Part shown: positions 9,115-18,310 of the stretch, one piece after another
Numbering within the stretch: the stretch's first letter is position 1
Layout: each line of letters begins with the position of its first letter
Assembly (NCBI GenBank): GCA_012519705.1
Contig: JAAYPR010000022.1
Coordinates: 1 to 64,000, forward strand
DNA length: 64,000 nt
From: Campylobacteraceae bacterium
GTDB lineage: Bacteria > Campylobacterota > Campylobacteria > Campylobacterales > Campylobacteraceae
Direction: 5' to 3'
The notes under the pieces: generated by a model
Seen by the model: only the letters and a program-made list of their open reading frames with translations
What the model was told of the DNA's origin: nothing
Database searches by the model: none
Position numbers and translations under genes: made by a program

Positions 9115-10359
9115 TTGATAAGAGTTTTAATATTATTAGCAACCATTTTTCTAGGTCTAAAGGCTGAGAACCCAGACCTAGAGTTTTTAAAAAGCATTAA
9201 GCCAGTCTCTAGAGAAGAAGTCGCTCCAAAGGTAGAGAGTGCACCTTTAGGAGACGGGGCTTTAACACTGGAAGATTTAATCTACCTAACCCCAACAAAT
9301 GAGATGGAACTAAACGTAGATATGGCAAATTTATACCAGGAAGTTAGAGTAACTAACCTACTTCTATCAACTTTAAACGTTCCCAAGCAAATTTATAAAA
9401 ACCAAATTTTTAGTCTAAATTTCAAAGCTGACATCCAGCAAAACGTAACTTTAGACTTAAACTTAACTATGGATAAAACTCCAAGTCTTAAATGGCTAAA
9501 TGAAGGCAAACTTAACTGGAGCAAAGATATCAAAGGAGTTTATACTACAAAACTTTGGTTTGAAGCAAACGAAACTGACGCAAAGCTAAATGAAATTTTA
9601 GTTATAGCAAATAGAAACGGTGAGTTTTTCCAAAAAGCAAAAATAAAACCTAAAATGCCAAAAATCATAGAAGTTGAAGAAAAAGCCAACTACGCTCACA
9701 TAGTAGCTGATGAGCTAAAAGTTCTAAACTATAAAACATCTAAATTTGATGATAGTTCAAACATTATGACCATAGAACTATCTAGCAAAAATGCAAACTT
9801 AGAGTCATTTTATGTAAATAGTCCAGATATCATCAGGCAAGGTGTGGACTCGCTAAAAGGCTCTTTTGCAAACCAAAGAGGGTTTTACTTTGCAGTTGTT
9901 GAAAACGATAAAGAAAACTTTGATTTTAGCTATTTTAACATCCAAACAAAACAGTTTGAAAACTTCTCTTTAGGGATAAATTTAGAGCTTGATGACTTAA
10001 GCACTCAGACAAATTTAAACCCGCAAAATGACCCATTTGCTCTTTATAAAAAAGCAGCTATTTATCTAGGTGTGGTGATTTTACTTTTCTTATATATAGT
10101 CTCTCAAAACTCAAGCCCACTTATCTTTGCTTGTGCTTTGATAGCTCTAAATATCTATATCCAAGACCCTTATGAAAAAGGTGTAGTTGCAAAAGATGCT
10201 AAGGTTAAAATTCTGCCTATTAAAGACTCAACGGTGTTTTACATCCCTGAGCAAAATGAGATAGTTGAAGTCTTTACTGAAAATAACAACTACTATAAAG
10301 TCCTTTTTGCTAACCAAAAAATCGGCTGGGTTCATGAAGATTTTATAAATTTAAAATAG
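9115..10359 (+). CDS. Membrane protein with C-terminal bacterial SH3 domain
   Basis: A 414-residue protein with a TTG start three bases after the ctpA-like gene, so the two are probably co-transcribed. It begins with a signal peptide (IRVLILLATIFLGLKAE), then has about 300 residues of beta-rich extracytoplasmic sequence without a family I recognise. One or two transmembrane helices follow at about 325-362 (YLGVVILLFLYIV and the segment after it). The last ~55 residues look like a bacterial SH3 domain, ending GWVHEDFINLK. SH3 domains of this type often bind peptidoglycan. The function is unknown; a substrate or partner of the neighbouring protease is a reasonable guess. Confidence 0.72.
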   Translation: MIRVLILLATIFLGLKAENPDLEFLKSIKPVSREEVAPKVESAPLGDGALTLEDLIYLTPTNEMELNVDMANLYQEVRVTNLLLSTLNVPKQIYKNQIFSLNFKADIQQNVTLDLNLTMDKTPSLKWLNEGKLNWSKDIKGVYTTKLWFEANETDAKLNEILVIANRNGEFFQKAKIKPKMPKIIEVEEKANYAHIVADELKVLNYKTSKFDDSSNIMTIELSSKNANLESFYVNSPDIIRQGVDSLKGSFANQRGFYFAVVENDKENFDFSYFNIQTKQFENFSLGINLELDDLSTQTNLNPQNDPFALYKKAAIYLGVVILLFLYIVSQNSSPLIFACALIALNIYIQDPYEKGVVAKDAKVKILPIKDSTVFYIPEQNEIVEVFTENNNYYKVLFANQKIGWVHEDFINLK

Positions 10360-10467
10360 TGCGGCGGAAAAATAGCTTATGAAGATAAAAGTGTTTTTAA
10401 ATTTAGAACAACTTTATAGCTAAATTTAACCACTATATTTCTAAAATCGCCCAATCCCGCGAAACAT

Positions 10468-10502
10468 CGTCATTGCGAGGAGCAAAGCGACGTGGCAAAC
10501 CA
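10468..10502 (+). repeat. REP-like palindromic repeat, copy 1
   Basis: This copy has the conserved outer blocks CGTCATTGCGAG and CGTGGCAAACCA around a short variable centre containing GCAAAGC. The ATTGC and GCAA ends can pair. Related copies lie at 10583-10621 (inverted) and 24359-24399. The pattern resembles a palindromic repeat found in intergenic DNA of many bacteria. Confidence 0.72.
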
Positions 10503-10582
10503 TCAAATAAAGGCTTGATAAATTTATAAGATTTCTATTTTATAAAATTTTAGCTTTAAATTTAAATCAAAATTTATCAAAA

Positions 10583-10621
10583 TGGATTACCACGATGGAC
10601 TTCGTTCATCTCACAATGACG
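10583..10621 (-). repeat. REP-like palindromic repeat, copy 2 (inverted)
   Basis: On the minus strand it reads CGTCATTGTGAG, a variable centre ATGAACGAAGTCCAT, then CGTGGTAATCCA. The centre forms its own hairpin, with ATGAAC pairing with GTCCAT except for one mismatch. It faces copy 1 across an 80-base AT-rich spacer. Confidence 0.72.
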
Positions 10622-10679
10622 ACGCTACGAGGTTTCAACACTCTTTATTTTGCCCGTAATGACGTCCATATAGTTTTAA

Positions 10680-10728
10680 TGGCTTTTCACATCACAACAA
10701 CAGCCCTTACGAGTGATGAGAAAAGCTA
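10680..10728. repeat. Long hairpin, second repeat family, copy 1
   Basis: Arms TGGCTTTTCACATCAC (10680-10695) and GTGATGAGAAAAGCTA (10713-10728) pair at 14 of 16 positions around a 17-nt loop. A shortened relative lies at 26391-26427; there CATCA/TGATG is replaced by CGTCA/TGACG, a compensatory change. Confidence 0.6.
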
Positions 10729-10828
10729 TTTGCTTACTTGCTTTAAAACTCTTATAAAGAAACACAACATTTAAAACTAACTTGATATAAAGAGTATCAA
10801 CTTAGTTTATATTATTCTCCACTACTTC

Positions 10829-10857
10829 TTGCAAATTTCATCACAATAAGCTATAAT
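10829..10857 (+). promoter_or_regulatory. htpG promoter
   Basis: TTGCAA (10829-10834) and TATAAT (10852-10857) are separated by 17 bases, about 30 bases before the htpG start codon. No clear HAIR or CIRCE element was seen beside it. Confidence 0.6.
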
Positions 10858-10886
10858 CTGCTAAATTTAAAATTAAAGGATGAAGA

Positions 10887-12710
10887 ATGGAAAAACACGA
10901 ATTTCAAACAGAAGTAAGTGATTTACTAAATTTAATGATTCACTCACTTTACTCAAACAAAGAGATATTTTTAAGAGAGCTTATCTCAAACGCAAGCGAT
11001 GCACTGGATAAATTAAACTATTTAACCTTAACAGATGAAAACTACAAAACTCTTAGCTACACTCCAAAAATAGAAATAAAACTAGATAAAGAAAACAAAA
11101 CCTTAACCATAAGCGACACAGGAATTGGGATGAGCAAAGATGAGCTTGTCTCAAATTTAGGAACGATTGCAAGAAGCGGGACAAAAGGGTTTTTATCAAA
11201 TTTAAGCGGTGATGCTAAAAAAGACTCAAATTTAATCGGACAGTTTGGAGTTGGGTTTTACTCAGCTTTTATGGTGGCAAATAAAATAGAAGTTTTAAGT
11301 AAAAAAGCTTTAAGCGATGAGGCAAATGTTTGGAGTAGTGACGCTACAAATTTCAGCGTCTCAAGTGCTAAAAAAGAAAACCATGGAACTAGCATAACGC
11401 TTTACTTAAACGATGATGAGTATCTAAACGAATATAGAGTTGAAAGTATCATCAAAAAATACTCAAACCACATCCCATATCCTATTTTTATGGATAAGGA
11501 AGAGTATGTCCCAGCTGAGAAAGAAGGCGAAGAAGGCAAAACTGAGATTAAAAACACCCAGATAAATAGAGCAAGTGCTCTTTGGAGAATGCAAAAGTCA
11601 AGTTTAAAACCAAATGACTACAACGAGTTCTATAAACAAATCAGCCACGACAGCAACGACCCGCTTCTTTATATCCACACAAAAGCAGAAGGGAAAATCG
11701 AGTATAGCACCCTATTTTACATCCCTAGCGTTGAGCCGTTTGATTTATACAGGGTTGATTATCAAAGCGGAGTAAAGCTTTACGTAAAAAGAGTGTTTAT
11801 CACTGATGATGAGAAAGAGCTACTTCCTTCGTATCTACGCTTTGTAAGGGGGATAATCGACGTTGAAGACTTACCACTTAACGTAAGCCGTGAAATCTTG
11901 CAAGAAAATGCAATTATGAGAAGCGTTAAAGATGCAAGCGTTAAAAAGATTTTAAACGAGCTTGAAAACCTGCTTAAAAACGATAGAGAAAAATACATAA
12001 AATTTTACATACTTTTTGGAAACGTACTCAAAGAAGGGCTTTATGGCTTTACTCCATATAAGGAGCAAATTTCAAACTTACTACTTTTCAAGACAAATTT
12101 AAGAGATGAGTATATCACTCTAAAAGAGTATAAAGAGAAAATGACTGGCGATGAAATTTACTACATCACAGGAAAAAGTGCGAACAAAAACTCCCCTATC
12201 TTAGAGAGCTTTAACAAAAAAGAGATAGAAGTTCTGCTTTGTGACGAAGAAATCGACACTATCGTTATGCCGATGGTTCATGAATATGATGGCACAAAAC
12301 TAACTCTTGCTTCACAGGTTGAAGTTGAAGATGAAGGGCTTGATAAAGAGAAATATCTAGAACTTACTGCAAAAATCAAAGAAGCCTTAAGTGGCAAAGT
12401 AAAAGATGTTAGAGTTACATCTAGGCTTGATAAATCAGCATCTTGTTTAGTCTATGACAAAAACGACCCTGACTTTGCAACTCAGCAAATTCTAAAACAA
12501 ATGGGACAAGATAACCTGCCTGAAATTCTACCTATTTTAGAGATAAATCCAAATCATGAGATTATTAAAAAACTTGATGAGAATAAAATCATGATACCTG
12601 AAATTTCAACCCTACTTTTAGGCATGGCACAACTTGATGAGGGAATGGAGATAAAAGATAGTAAAGAGCTAACAGATGCTATTTCATCTATCATAAAACA
12701 AGCACTTTAA
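10887..12710 (+). CDS. htpG: Hsp90-family chaperone HtpG
   Basis: A 607-residue cytosolic Hsp90 homologue. The GHKL ATP-binding domain is intact: [13 protein letters not shown] (catalytic Glu and Mg-binding Asn), [15 protein letters not shown] and GQFGVGFYS all appear in the first ~130 residues. The middle domain includes the conserved SREILQEN segment, and the C-terminal dimerisation domain is complete. AAAGGA lies upstream of ATG 10887. Length agrees with other Campylobacter HtpG proteins. It stands alone, with a promoter of its own and a hairpin downstream at 12769-12798. Confidence 0.97.
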   Translation: MEKHEFQTEVSDLLNLMIHSLYSNKEIFLRELISNASDALDKLNYLTLTDENYKTLSYTPKIEIKLDKENKTLTISDTGIGMSKDELVSNLGTIARSGTKGFLSNLSGDAKKDSNLIGQFGVGFYSAFMVANKIEVLSKKALSDEANVWSSDATNFSVSSAKKENHGTSITLYLNDDEYLNEYRVESIIKKYSNHIPYPIFMDKEEYVPAEKEGEEGKTEIKNTQINRASALWRMQKSSLKPNDYNEFYKQISHDSNDPLLYIHTKAEGKIEYSTLFYIPSVEPFDLYRVDYQSGVKLYVKRVFITDDEKELLPSYLRFVRGIIDVEDLPLNVSREILQENAIMRSVKDASVKKILNELENLLKNDREKYIKFYILFGNVLKEGLYGFTPYKEQISNLLLFKTNLRDEYITLKEYKEKMTGDEIYYITGKSANKNSPILESFNKKEIEVLLCDEEIDTIVMPMVHEYDGTKLTLASQVEVEDEGLDKEKYLELTAKIKEALSGKVKDVRVTSRLDKSASCLVYDKNDPDFATQQILKQMGQDNLPEILPILEINPNHEIIKKLDENKIMIPEISTLLLGMAQLDEGMEIKDSKELTDAISSIIKQAL

Positions 12711-12768
12711 TTTAACGCATTGATTTTAAAATAAATAAAATTTAACTCCAAACTTCTTACAAACCCCC

Positions 12769-12798
12769 TAATTAGAGTGGCTTCAACCACTCTAATTA
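12769..12798 (+). terminator. Strong hairpin downstream of htpG
   Basis: A perfect 12-bp inverted repeat (TAATTAGAGTGG / CCACTCTAATTA) closes a CTTCAA loop about 60 bases after the htpG stop. No T-run follows on the plus strand, so it is a terminator of a weaker kind or an mRNA end-protecting hairpin. Confidence 0.5.
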
Positions 12799-12881
12799 TA
12801 AAAAATATATTAAAAATGAAAATTAGATATATAAACTTAAGTGTAATTTATATTTTTATTTTAGATTAATTAAAAATGTGT

Positions 12882-12887
12882 TATAAT
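12882..12887 (+). promoter_or_regulatory. aspA -10 box
   Basis: TATAAT preceded by TGTGT lies 30 bases before the aspA start, downstream of a long AT-rich stretch as is usual for Campylobacter promoters, in which a -35 box is poorly conserved. Confidence 0.5.
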
Positions 12888-12917
12888 GCGGTTGAATTTC
12901 AAAACAAAGGAGAATAG

Positions 12918-14327
12918 ATGGCTACAAGAAAAGAACACGACTTTATAGGTGAGTTAGAGATCTCTGATGATGTGTATTATGGTATACAGACATTTAGAGC
13001 GGTTGACAACTTCCAAATGACAGGGAGAAGGATTAAAGACTATCCTTTCTTCGTTAAAGCTTTTGCTCAGATTAAAAAAGCAGCTGCTTTAGCTAACAAA
13101 GAAGTTGGCGTTTTAGACGCTGAGAAAGCTGACGCTATCGCTAAAGCTTGCGATAAAATTATAGCTGGTGAGTATCTAGATCAATTCGTTGTAGATATGA
13201 TCCAAGGTGGTGCTGGAACTTCGACAAATATGAACGCAAACGAAGTTATTACAAACGTTGCGCTTGAAATTCTAGGACACAAAAAAGGTGAATACCAATA
13301 TCTTCACGCAAACGACCACACAAACTTAGGTCAAAGCACAAACGACGCATATCCAAGCTCTATCAAAGTTGCAGTTCATGCAAAACTAGGCGATTTACTT
13401 AAAGCAATGGAGCTTTTAGTAACTGAGCTAGAGAAAAAAGGCGTAGAGTTTAAAGATATGATTAAAATGGGTAGAACAGAGTTAGAAGACGCTGTTCCAA
13501 CGACTTTAGGAAATACATTTAACGCATTTGCAAGCTATGTTAAAGCTGATATTGAAAATGTAAAAGTTGCAAGAGAGCTTATGACAAATTTAAACATGGG
13601 TGCAACGGCGATTGGAACAGGTATCAACTGCCACCCAGCTTATAAAGAGGCGGTTCATAGAAAACTAAGTGAAATCACAGGTGCAAATTTCAAGCCAGCT
13701 GCTGACTTCATCGCTGCTACTCAAGACACAGGTGACTTCGTTCAAGTAAGCGGCACTTTAAAAACTGCTGCTACAAGACTATCAAAAATGGCAAGTGACT
13801 TAAGACTTATGAACTCAGGACCAAGATGTGGTCTAGGTGAAATTGATTTACCAAAAATGCAACCAGGTAGCTCTATTATGCCAGGAAAAGTAAACCCAGT
13901 TATAGCTGAAGTTGTAGGCGAGGCTTGCTACGAAGTTATAGGAAATGACGTTACTATCATGCTTTGCTCACAAAGAGGAGAGTTTGAGCTAAACGCGTTT
14001 GAGCCGGGCATTGCTTACGCACTATTTAACTCATTAATAGTTCTAGAAAATGCTTATATAACTTTAGCAAACAAAGCTATCAAAGATACTAAAGCTAGAC
14101 CTGAGGCGTGCTTACAATCAGTTCTTAACTCAGTAGGAATTGTAACAGCATTCAACCCAGTAATCGGCTATGAGAAATCATCACAAGTTGCTAAAGAAGC
14201 ACTTGAAACTGGTAAATCAGTTGGCGATATCGCGATAGAAAAAGGGTTCTTAACAAAAGAACAGGTTGATAAACTTCTAGATCCAAAAAGCATGTTAGAT
14301 CCGCATATGGAACATACAGGCAAATAA
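12918..14327 (+). CDS. aspA: Aspartate ammonia-lyase AspA
   Basis: A 469-residue member of the fumarase/aspartase superfamily that converts L-aspartate to fumarate and ammonia. The signature [12 protein letters not shown] and the motifs GGAGTSTNMNANEV and NDAYPSS identify aspartase. It differs clearly from the window's own fumarase, which has [13 protein letters not shown] and [20 protein letters not shown] precedes the start. It lies upstream of a DcuA-type transporter, an arrangement known from C. jejuni (aspA-dcuA), where aspartate is taken up in exchange for fumarate or succinate and feeds respiration. A terminator lies between the two genes. Confidence 0.97.
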   Translation: MATRKEHDFIGELEISDDVYYGIQTFRAVDNFQMTGRRIKDYPFFVKAFAQIKKAAALANKEVGVLDAEKADAIAKACDKIIAGEYLDQFVVDMIQGGAGTSTNMNANEVITNVALEILGHKKGEYQYLHANDHTNLGQSTNDAYPSSIKVAVHAKLGDLLKAMELLVTELEKKGVEFKDMIKMGRTELEDAVPTTLGNTFNAFASYVKADIENVKVARELMTNLNMGATAIGTGINCHPAYKEAVHRKLSEITGANFKPAADFIAATQDTGDFVQVSGTLKTAATRLSKMASDLRLMNSGPRCGLGEIDLPKMQPGSSIMPGKVNPVIAEVVGEACYEVIGNDVTIMLCSQRGEFELNAFEPGIAYALFNSLIVLENAYITLANKAIKDTKARPEACLQSVLNSVGIVTAFNPVIGYEKSSQVAKEALETGKSVGDIAIEKGFLTKEQVDKLLDPKSMLDPHMEHTGK

Positions 14328-14348
14328 GATTTAGAGCTAGCGTAGGTT

Positions 14349-14377
14349 AGGCGTGGCTTAAAATCACGCCTTTTTTT
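14349..14377 (+). terminator. Rho-independent terminator between aspA and dcuA
   Basis: The stem AGGCGTG / CACGCCT (14349-14355 and 14365-14371) with a 9-nt loop is followed by a run of T. It is a textbook intrinsic terminator placed only 24 bases before dcuA, so it should limit read-through from aspA. Confidence 0.8.
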
Positions 14378-14401
14378 GAGAAATTTATAAAAAGGATTCT
14401 T

Positions 14402-15775
14402 ATGGACATTATGATACTCCTACAACTCATAGTGCTTTTCGGTGGCATCTGGCTTGGCGTTAAGATTGGCGGTATGGGTGTTGGATACGCAGGTGGTTTA
14501 GGTGTTATCATCTTAACTATGGTTTTAGGTATGGATACCAAGATGAGCTACATCCCGATAGATGTTGTTTTAATTATCGCATCTGTTATATCGGCAATTA
14601 CAGCGATGCAGGTTGCTGGAGGGCTTGATTATTTAGTTCAAGTAGCTGAAAAAGTTCTTCGTAAAAACCCTAAGCACATCAACTACCTTGCACCTGTTGT
14701 TACGTATCTTTTAACGATTTTTGCAGGTACTGGTCACACTGCTTTTGCTATGCTTCCAGTTATTACAGAGGTTGCAAAAGGACAAAACATTAAACCTTCC
14801 GCTCCACTCGCACTAGCTGTTGTTTCATCTCAAGTTGCTATTACAGCAAGCCCTATTAGTGCGGCTTTTGTTGCTATGACAGGTGTTGTTGAGCCGCTAG
14901 GTGTAAGCTATCCACTACTTCTTGCGATTTGTATTTCAACTACTTTTACAGCTATGCTTATAACTGCATTTATTGTAAATAAGTTCTACAACCTTGACTT
15001 ATCAAGCGATCCTATCTATCAAGATAGACTTGCAAGAGGTTTAGTTGCAGAAGTTAAAGCAACAGAGTATAAAGAGTTAAAACCATACGCAAAAAGATCA
15101 GTTGCGATATTTGGTATCGGTGTTTTATGTGTAGTTTTCTACGCACTTGCTATCTCTCCAGCTGTTGGGCTAATCGGACACACTGACCCAGAAACTGGAA
15201 AATGGGTAGTTCATTTTGGTAGAGATTTAGCGATTATTAGCTTTATGCTAACAATTGGTGCTGTTATTACAATCTCATGTAAAGTTGACTCAGGAAAACT
15301 GCTTTCAACTAGCACATTCCAAAGCGGTATGAGTGCGATTATTTGCGTTATCGGTATCGCGTGGCTTGGAAGTACATTTGTAAACGGTCACTTAGACTCT
15401 ATTAAGGACGTAGCTCAAAATATAGTTGTTCAACATCCATGGACTTTAGCTGTTGCGCTCTATTTCTTAAGTTGTCTGCTTTACTCACAAGCTGCAACTA
15501 CAAGAGTTATGATGCCAGCTATTGCTTTAGCACTTGGTATGACAGGCCCAGAAAATGCACAACACGTTTGGATTTTAGTAGGATCATTCGCTGCTGTTTC
15601 AGGACTTTTCGTTCTGCCAACATACCCTACAACACTAGGAGCTATTGCAATGGATGACACTGGCACAACAAAGATTGGTAAGTATGTATTTAACCACTCA
15701 TTTATAGTTCCAGGAACTATAATGGTATTCTTATCTTGTCTATTTGCATTTGCATTAGCAGGAATGCTACTCTAA
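14402..15775 (+). CDS. dcuA: Anaerobic C4-dicarboxylate transporter, DcuA/DcuB family
   Basis: A 457-residue inner-membrane antiporter for aspartate, fumarate, malate and succinate. It has about ten to twelve hydrophobic segments and the family-typical stretches GTGHTAFAMLPV and SQVAITASPISAAFVA. AAAGGATTCT before ATG 14402 serves as the ribosome site. The partnership with aspA next door suggests aspartate uptake coupled to fumarate or succinate export. DcuA rather than DcuB is inferred from the aspA linkage. A strong bidirectional terminator follows. Confidence 0.92.
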   Translation: MDIMILLQLIVLFGGIWLGVKIGGMGVGYAGGLGVIILTMVLGMDTKMSYIPIDVVLIIASVISAITAMQVAGGLDYLVQVAEKVLRKNPKHINYLAPVVTYLLTIFAGTGHTAFAMLPVITEVAKGQNIKPSAPLALAVVSSQVAITASPISAAFVAMTGVVEPLGVSYPLLLAICISTTFTAMLITAFIVNKFYNLDLSSDPIYQDRLARGLVAEVKATEYKELKPYAKRSVAIFGIGVLCVVFYALAISPAVGLIGHTDPETGKWVVHFGRDLAIISFMLTIGAVITISCKVDSGKLLSTSTFQSGMSAIICVIGIAWLGSTFVNGHLDSIKDVAQNIVVQHPWTLAVALYFLSCLLYSQAATTRVMMPAIALALGMTGPENAQHVWILVGSFAAVSGLFVLPTYPTTLGAIAMDDTGTTKIGKYVFNHSFIVPGTIMVFLSCLFAFALAGMLL

Positions 15776-15778
15776 TTT

Positions 15779-15803
15779 AAAGCTGGAGATTTTCTCCAGC
15801 TTT
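15779..15803. terminator. Bidirectional terminator between dcuA and a convergent gene
   Basis: The stem AAAGCTGGAGA / TCTCCAGCTTT, with a TTT loop and a T-run on the plus side, lies between the convergent dcuA and phosphoesterase-like genes, and can serve both. Confidence 0.85.
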
Positions 15804-15816
15804 TTTTATCTCTATC

Positions 15817-16713
15817 TTACTCGACTTCTATAAATCCACCTAAATTTATATCTTTATAACTTAGCGGACAGCCGTATCCGAGAATTCTCTCTCTATAGGA
15901 AATTTGAGCTGGTGAGCCCTCTTCCCAAATTTCATCAAGATAGTTTAGAAATTTCTTTCTATCATATCTAAGCATGACAAGTTCTACATAAGCATCTTTT
16001 ATCTTTGTGCTATAAAGGGCGTTTTTATGCGGCTCTTTGCCAATCCTTGTCACAAGCCCTGTTATAAACTCGCTGAAATTTGGCATCCCAGTTGAACCGT
16101 TGTTTATAAAAGCGTTATTTCCTAGTTTCATAACAGCAGCTTTACAAGTATGAGTTGTGGCGATGATGTCAAATTTAGTTTTAAAAAACCACTCTTTTAT
16201 CTCATCAATTCTTTCATCTTTAGCTAAAACTTCATGGTCAAATCCCCAGCCATTTAGCATTTTCTCATCGCCGTGAGTTATAGCTACTTTAAGCCCCAAA
16301 ACTTCAGCAAAAAGAGCTGTGCCTCTATCTTTAAAAATAGAAAAATCAGCATCCATACTCTTTAATCTTTGGTGGATTAACTCTGCATTTTTAACGACAA
16401 TTTCCTCTTCCCACTCTGGATAGTTACATCCACAGCCAAATTTATCACTCTCTCTTGCAAGTTCTAGCTCAACGTTTCCATTTAGTTTTATACTATTTTT
16501 AGTTAGTTCTTCAACCTGGTTAAAATAGGCTGGATTTGCATCAAACCAATGCAAATCCCCATTATAAACTATTGTGCTATCCCCTGCTAGTTCATTTAGT
16601 TTTTCTATAGCAAAGATATTTCCATACACTCCGCCAGCTATCCAAATTTCATCACATTTGATTTCCGCAGAGTCTGAAAACTCTACTTTATAACTAATGT
16701 CGCAACTTTGCAA
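15817..16713 (-). CDS. Calcineurin-like metallophosphoesterase-like protein, degenerate motifs
   Basis: A 298-residue protein that recalls calcineurin-like phosphoesterases: IAGGVYGNIFAIEKL aligns with the usual DIHGN block, YNGDLHWFD with the GD block, AITHGDE and ATTHTCKAAV with the two histidine blocks, and NNGSTGMPNF with the end of the fold. The first block has lost both metal ligands (D-x-H is G-x-Y here). Activity is therefore uncertain, or it uses a different metal site. The start is TTG at 16713 with AGGAG six bases upstream. It overlaps the end of the symporter gene by 20 bases, so the two form one transcription unit. Confidence 0.6.
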   Translation of the reverse strand: MQSCDISYKVEFSDSAEIKCDEIWIAGGVYGNIFAIEKLNELAGDSTIVYNGDLHWFDANPAYFNQVEELTKNSIKLNGNVELELARESDKFGCGCNYPEWEEEIVVKNAELIHQRLKSMDADFSIFKDRGTALFAEVLGLKVAITHGDEKMLNGWGFDHEVLAKDERIDEIKEWFFKTKFDIIATTHTCKAAVMKLGNNAFINNGSTGMPNFSEFITGLVTRIGKEPHKNALYSTKIKDAYVELVMLRYDRKKFLNYLDEIWEEGSPAQISYRERILGYGCPLSYKDINLGGFIEVE

Positions 16714-18067
16714 TATATGCTCCTAAAAAATAGAGTGCAAAACATCCAAGAAGCCCGTAAACGTTTATCCCAAGAAGTCCTGCATAAGCTCCATCTCCGA
16801 TATATAAAGCCTTTGGAAGAATGCCTAAAACCTCCACAAACCCACAAAACAGCCCAAAGAAAAAGCTTAAATAAAAGCTAAGTTTGTTTATCGTAACAAC
16901 TCCGTGAAGCATAAATATAGGTGCCATTCCTATAACCATAGTTCCGCTTATCGTTGTAGCTTTTAAGATGTCAGTTCCTAAAAACATCGGGAAGTTTCCA
17001 ACGATTGATAAAACTACCATAGAAATCATACCGATGATTACAGACTTTGAAAGCCAGTTTGGATTGATAAGTTTAACCCAGTCGTGAGCGATTAGCTTTG
17101 AAAGACTTGCAAAAGTGCTATCTAGAGTTGAGCCAGCAGCACTTATCATAACTATATTCATTAAAAACAGAGCCCCAAGCCCAAAGCTTAGTGCCACACT
17201 TGCTGGGATGTTTGAGCCAGTTATGCCCTCAAAAGAAGCATAAACTCCGATAAAACTAAAGATAAAGATGGCTAAAAACCCAGTAATCCCAGCTATGATG
17301 AAGCTTATTAACATTCTTTTTGGTGAGCATAAAAAGCCCCTATCTGTTAAAACTGGGTCGTGAAATGGATAGCTAAAAATTTGAAGAAGTGCTACTAAAA
17401 GCAAATCAACCCCGCCAACTAAACTCCACTCTCCTGAACTTACTATTTCACCAACTGAGTATTTTGGCAACACAAAGGTTAAAACAAACCCAACACCTAT
17501 GACAAAAATCACAGCTTGAACGATGTCTGTAACTATACTTCCTCTAAGCCCTCCTTTTAGTGAGTAAATAAGAGTTATAAAAGTAAAAAGAAGTGCCGCT
17601 ATGATAAAGCTTGTGCTTCCACTCTCGCCATAATACCCACCAACAACAGAAGTATTTGACCAAACTTCGTTAAATAGCCTAATTAAAATCGCGATACTAA
17701 AACAAAAACTTGCAAGTCTGCCGTAGTTTGAGTTTAGAAATTCAACTAAACCAGTTGCGTTGTATTTAGTTCTAAGTCTGTAAAGGATGATGCCAGCAAC
17801 AGGGATACAAAGCCAGTAAGCCGCATAAGCAACGCCCCCAACTATGCCGTATTTCGCCCCTAAATTTGCAGCGTTTGTAACAGACTTGGCAAATATCCAG
17901 CTTATAAAAATACTAGTTGAAAGAAGCCAAACATTTACATCCCTGCCCTTATCATCGCTTCCTCTAAAAAAGCCATCAAAGCTTTTAACTTTAGGGCTTA
18001 AAAACCACAGGATTGCCCCGTAAACAAACAAAAAACCCCAAAAGGCTATGCTAAAAAGTGTTGTCAT
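16694..18067 (-). CDS. Sodium:solute symporter (SSS) family protein
   Basis: A 457-residue membrane protein with about thirteen hydrophobic segments, including the family-typical GGLRGSIVTDIVQ stretch after the fifth or sixth helix. SSS transporters couple substrate uptake to the sodium gradient; substrates range from proline to pantothenate, sugars and nucleosides, and nothing here decides which. The phosphoesterase-like gene downstream overlaps by 20 bases, hinting at a shared, perhaps nucleotide-derived or phosphorylated, substrate; this is only a guess. The gene is transcribed away from the rhodanese cluster and shares its upstream region. Confidence 0.82.
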   Translation of the reverse strand: MTTLFSIAFWGFLFVYGAILWFLSPKVKSFDGFFRGSDDKGRDVNVWLLSTSIFISWIFAKSVTNAANLGAKYGIVGGVAYAAYWLCIPVAGIILYRLRTKYNATGLVEFLNSNYGRLASFCFSIAILIRLFNEVWSNTSVVGGYYGESGSTSFIIAALLFTFITLIYSLKGGLRGSIVTDIVQAVIFVIGVGFVLTFVLPKYSVGEIVSSGEWSLVGGVDLLLVALLQIFSYPFHDPVLTDRGFLCSPKRMLISFIIAGITGFLAIFIFSFIGVYASFEGITGSNIPASVALSFGLGALFLMNIVMISAAGSTLDSTFASLSKLIAHDWVKLINPNWLSKSVIIGMISMVVLSIVGNFPMFLGTDILKATTISGTMVIGMAPIFMLHGVVTINKLSFYLSFFFGLFCGFVEVLGILPKALYIGDGAYAGLLGINVYGLLGCFALYFLGAYIAKLRH

Positions 18068-18195
18068 TTTTTTCCTTAAAATAATTAATATTCTAACCTA
18101 GAATCTTTAAGCTGAAATTGTATCTATTAAATTTTAAATTAGATTTAAATTATTAAATAAAAGTTCTTTTTAACATAGAATTTAACTTATTTTTG

Positions 18196-18228
18196 TATAA
18201 TTCCAAGCTAAAGATGACAGGCTGTCAT
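18196..18228 (+). promoter_or_regulatory. Possible promoter and operator for the rhodanese/ArsS-like cluster
   Basis: TATAAT preceded by TTTTTG (18191-18201) looks like a Campylobacter promoter. The palindrome ATGACAG-G-CTGTCAT (18214-18228) sits at about +6 to +20, a good place for a repressor. The regulator is unknown. Confidence 0.45.
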
Positions 18229-18310
18229 ATTACAAATCAAGGTACTATATGAGATAAATTTCTACTTTTTATTGTTTTAATTGTGTTTTTAAATTTTGTT
18301 GATTTGATAA

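Larger units (their letters stand above)
10360..10886. other. Gene-free 527-base stretch with palindromic repeats
   Basis: No convincing coding frame or RNA gene was found here. The stretch holds two inverted copies of a REP-like repeat (10468-10502 and 10583-10621), a separate long hairpin (10680-10728), and the htpG promoter near its right end (10829-10857). The region looks like a landing site for small palindromic elements. Confidence 0.7.

Noticed and set aside
10360-10886. A small gene or RNA gene in the longest gene-free stretch
   Set aside because: No frame with a start, a ribosome site and reasonable codon use was found, and no tRNA cloverleaf is visible; the repeats account for its unusual sequence.
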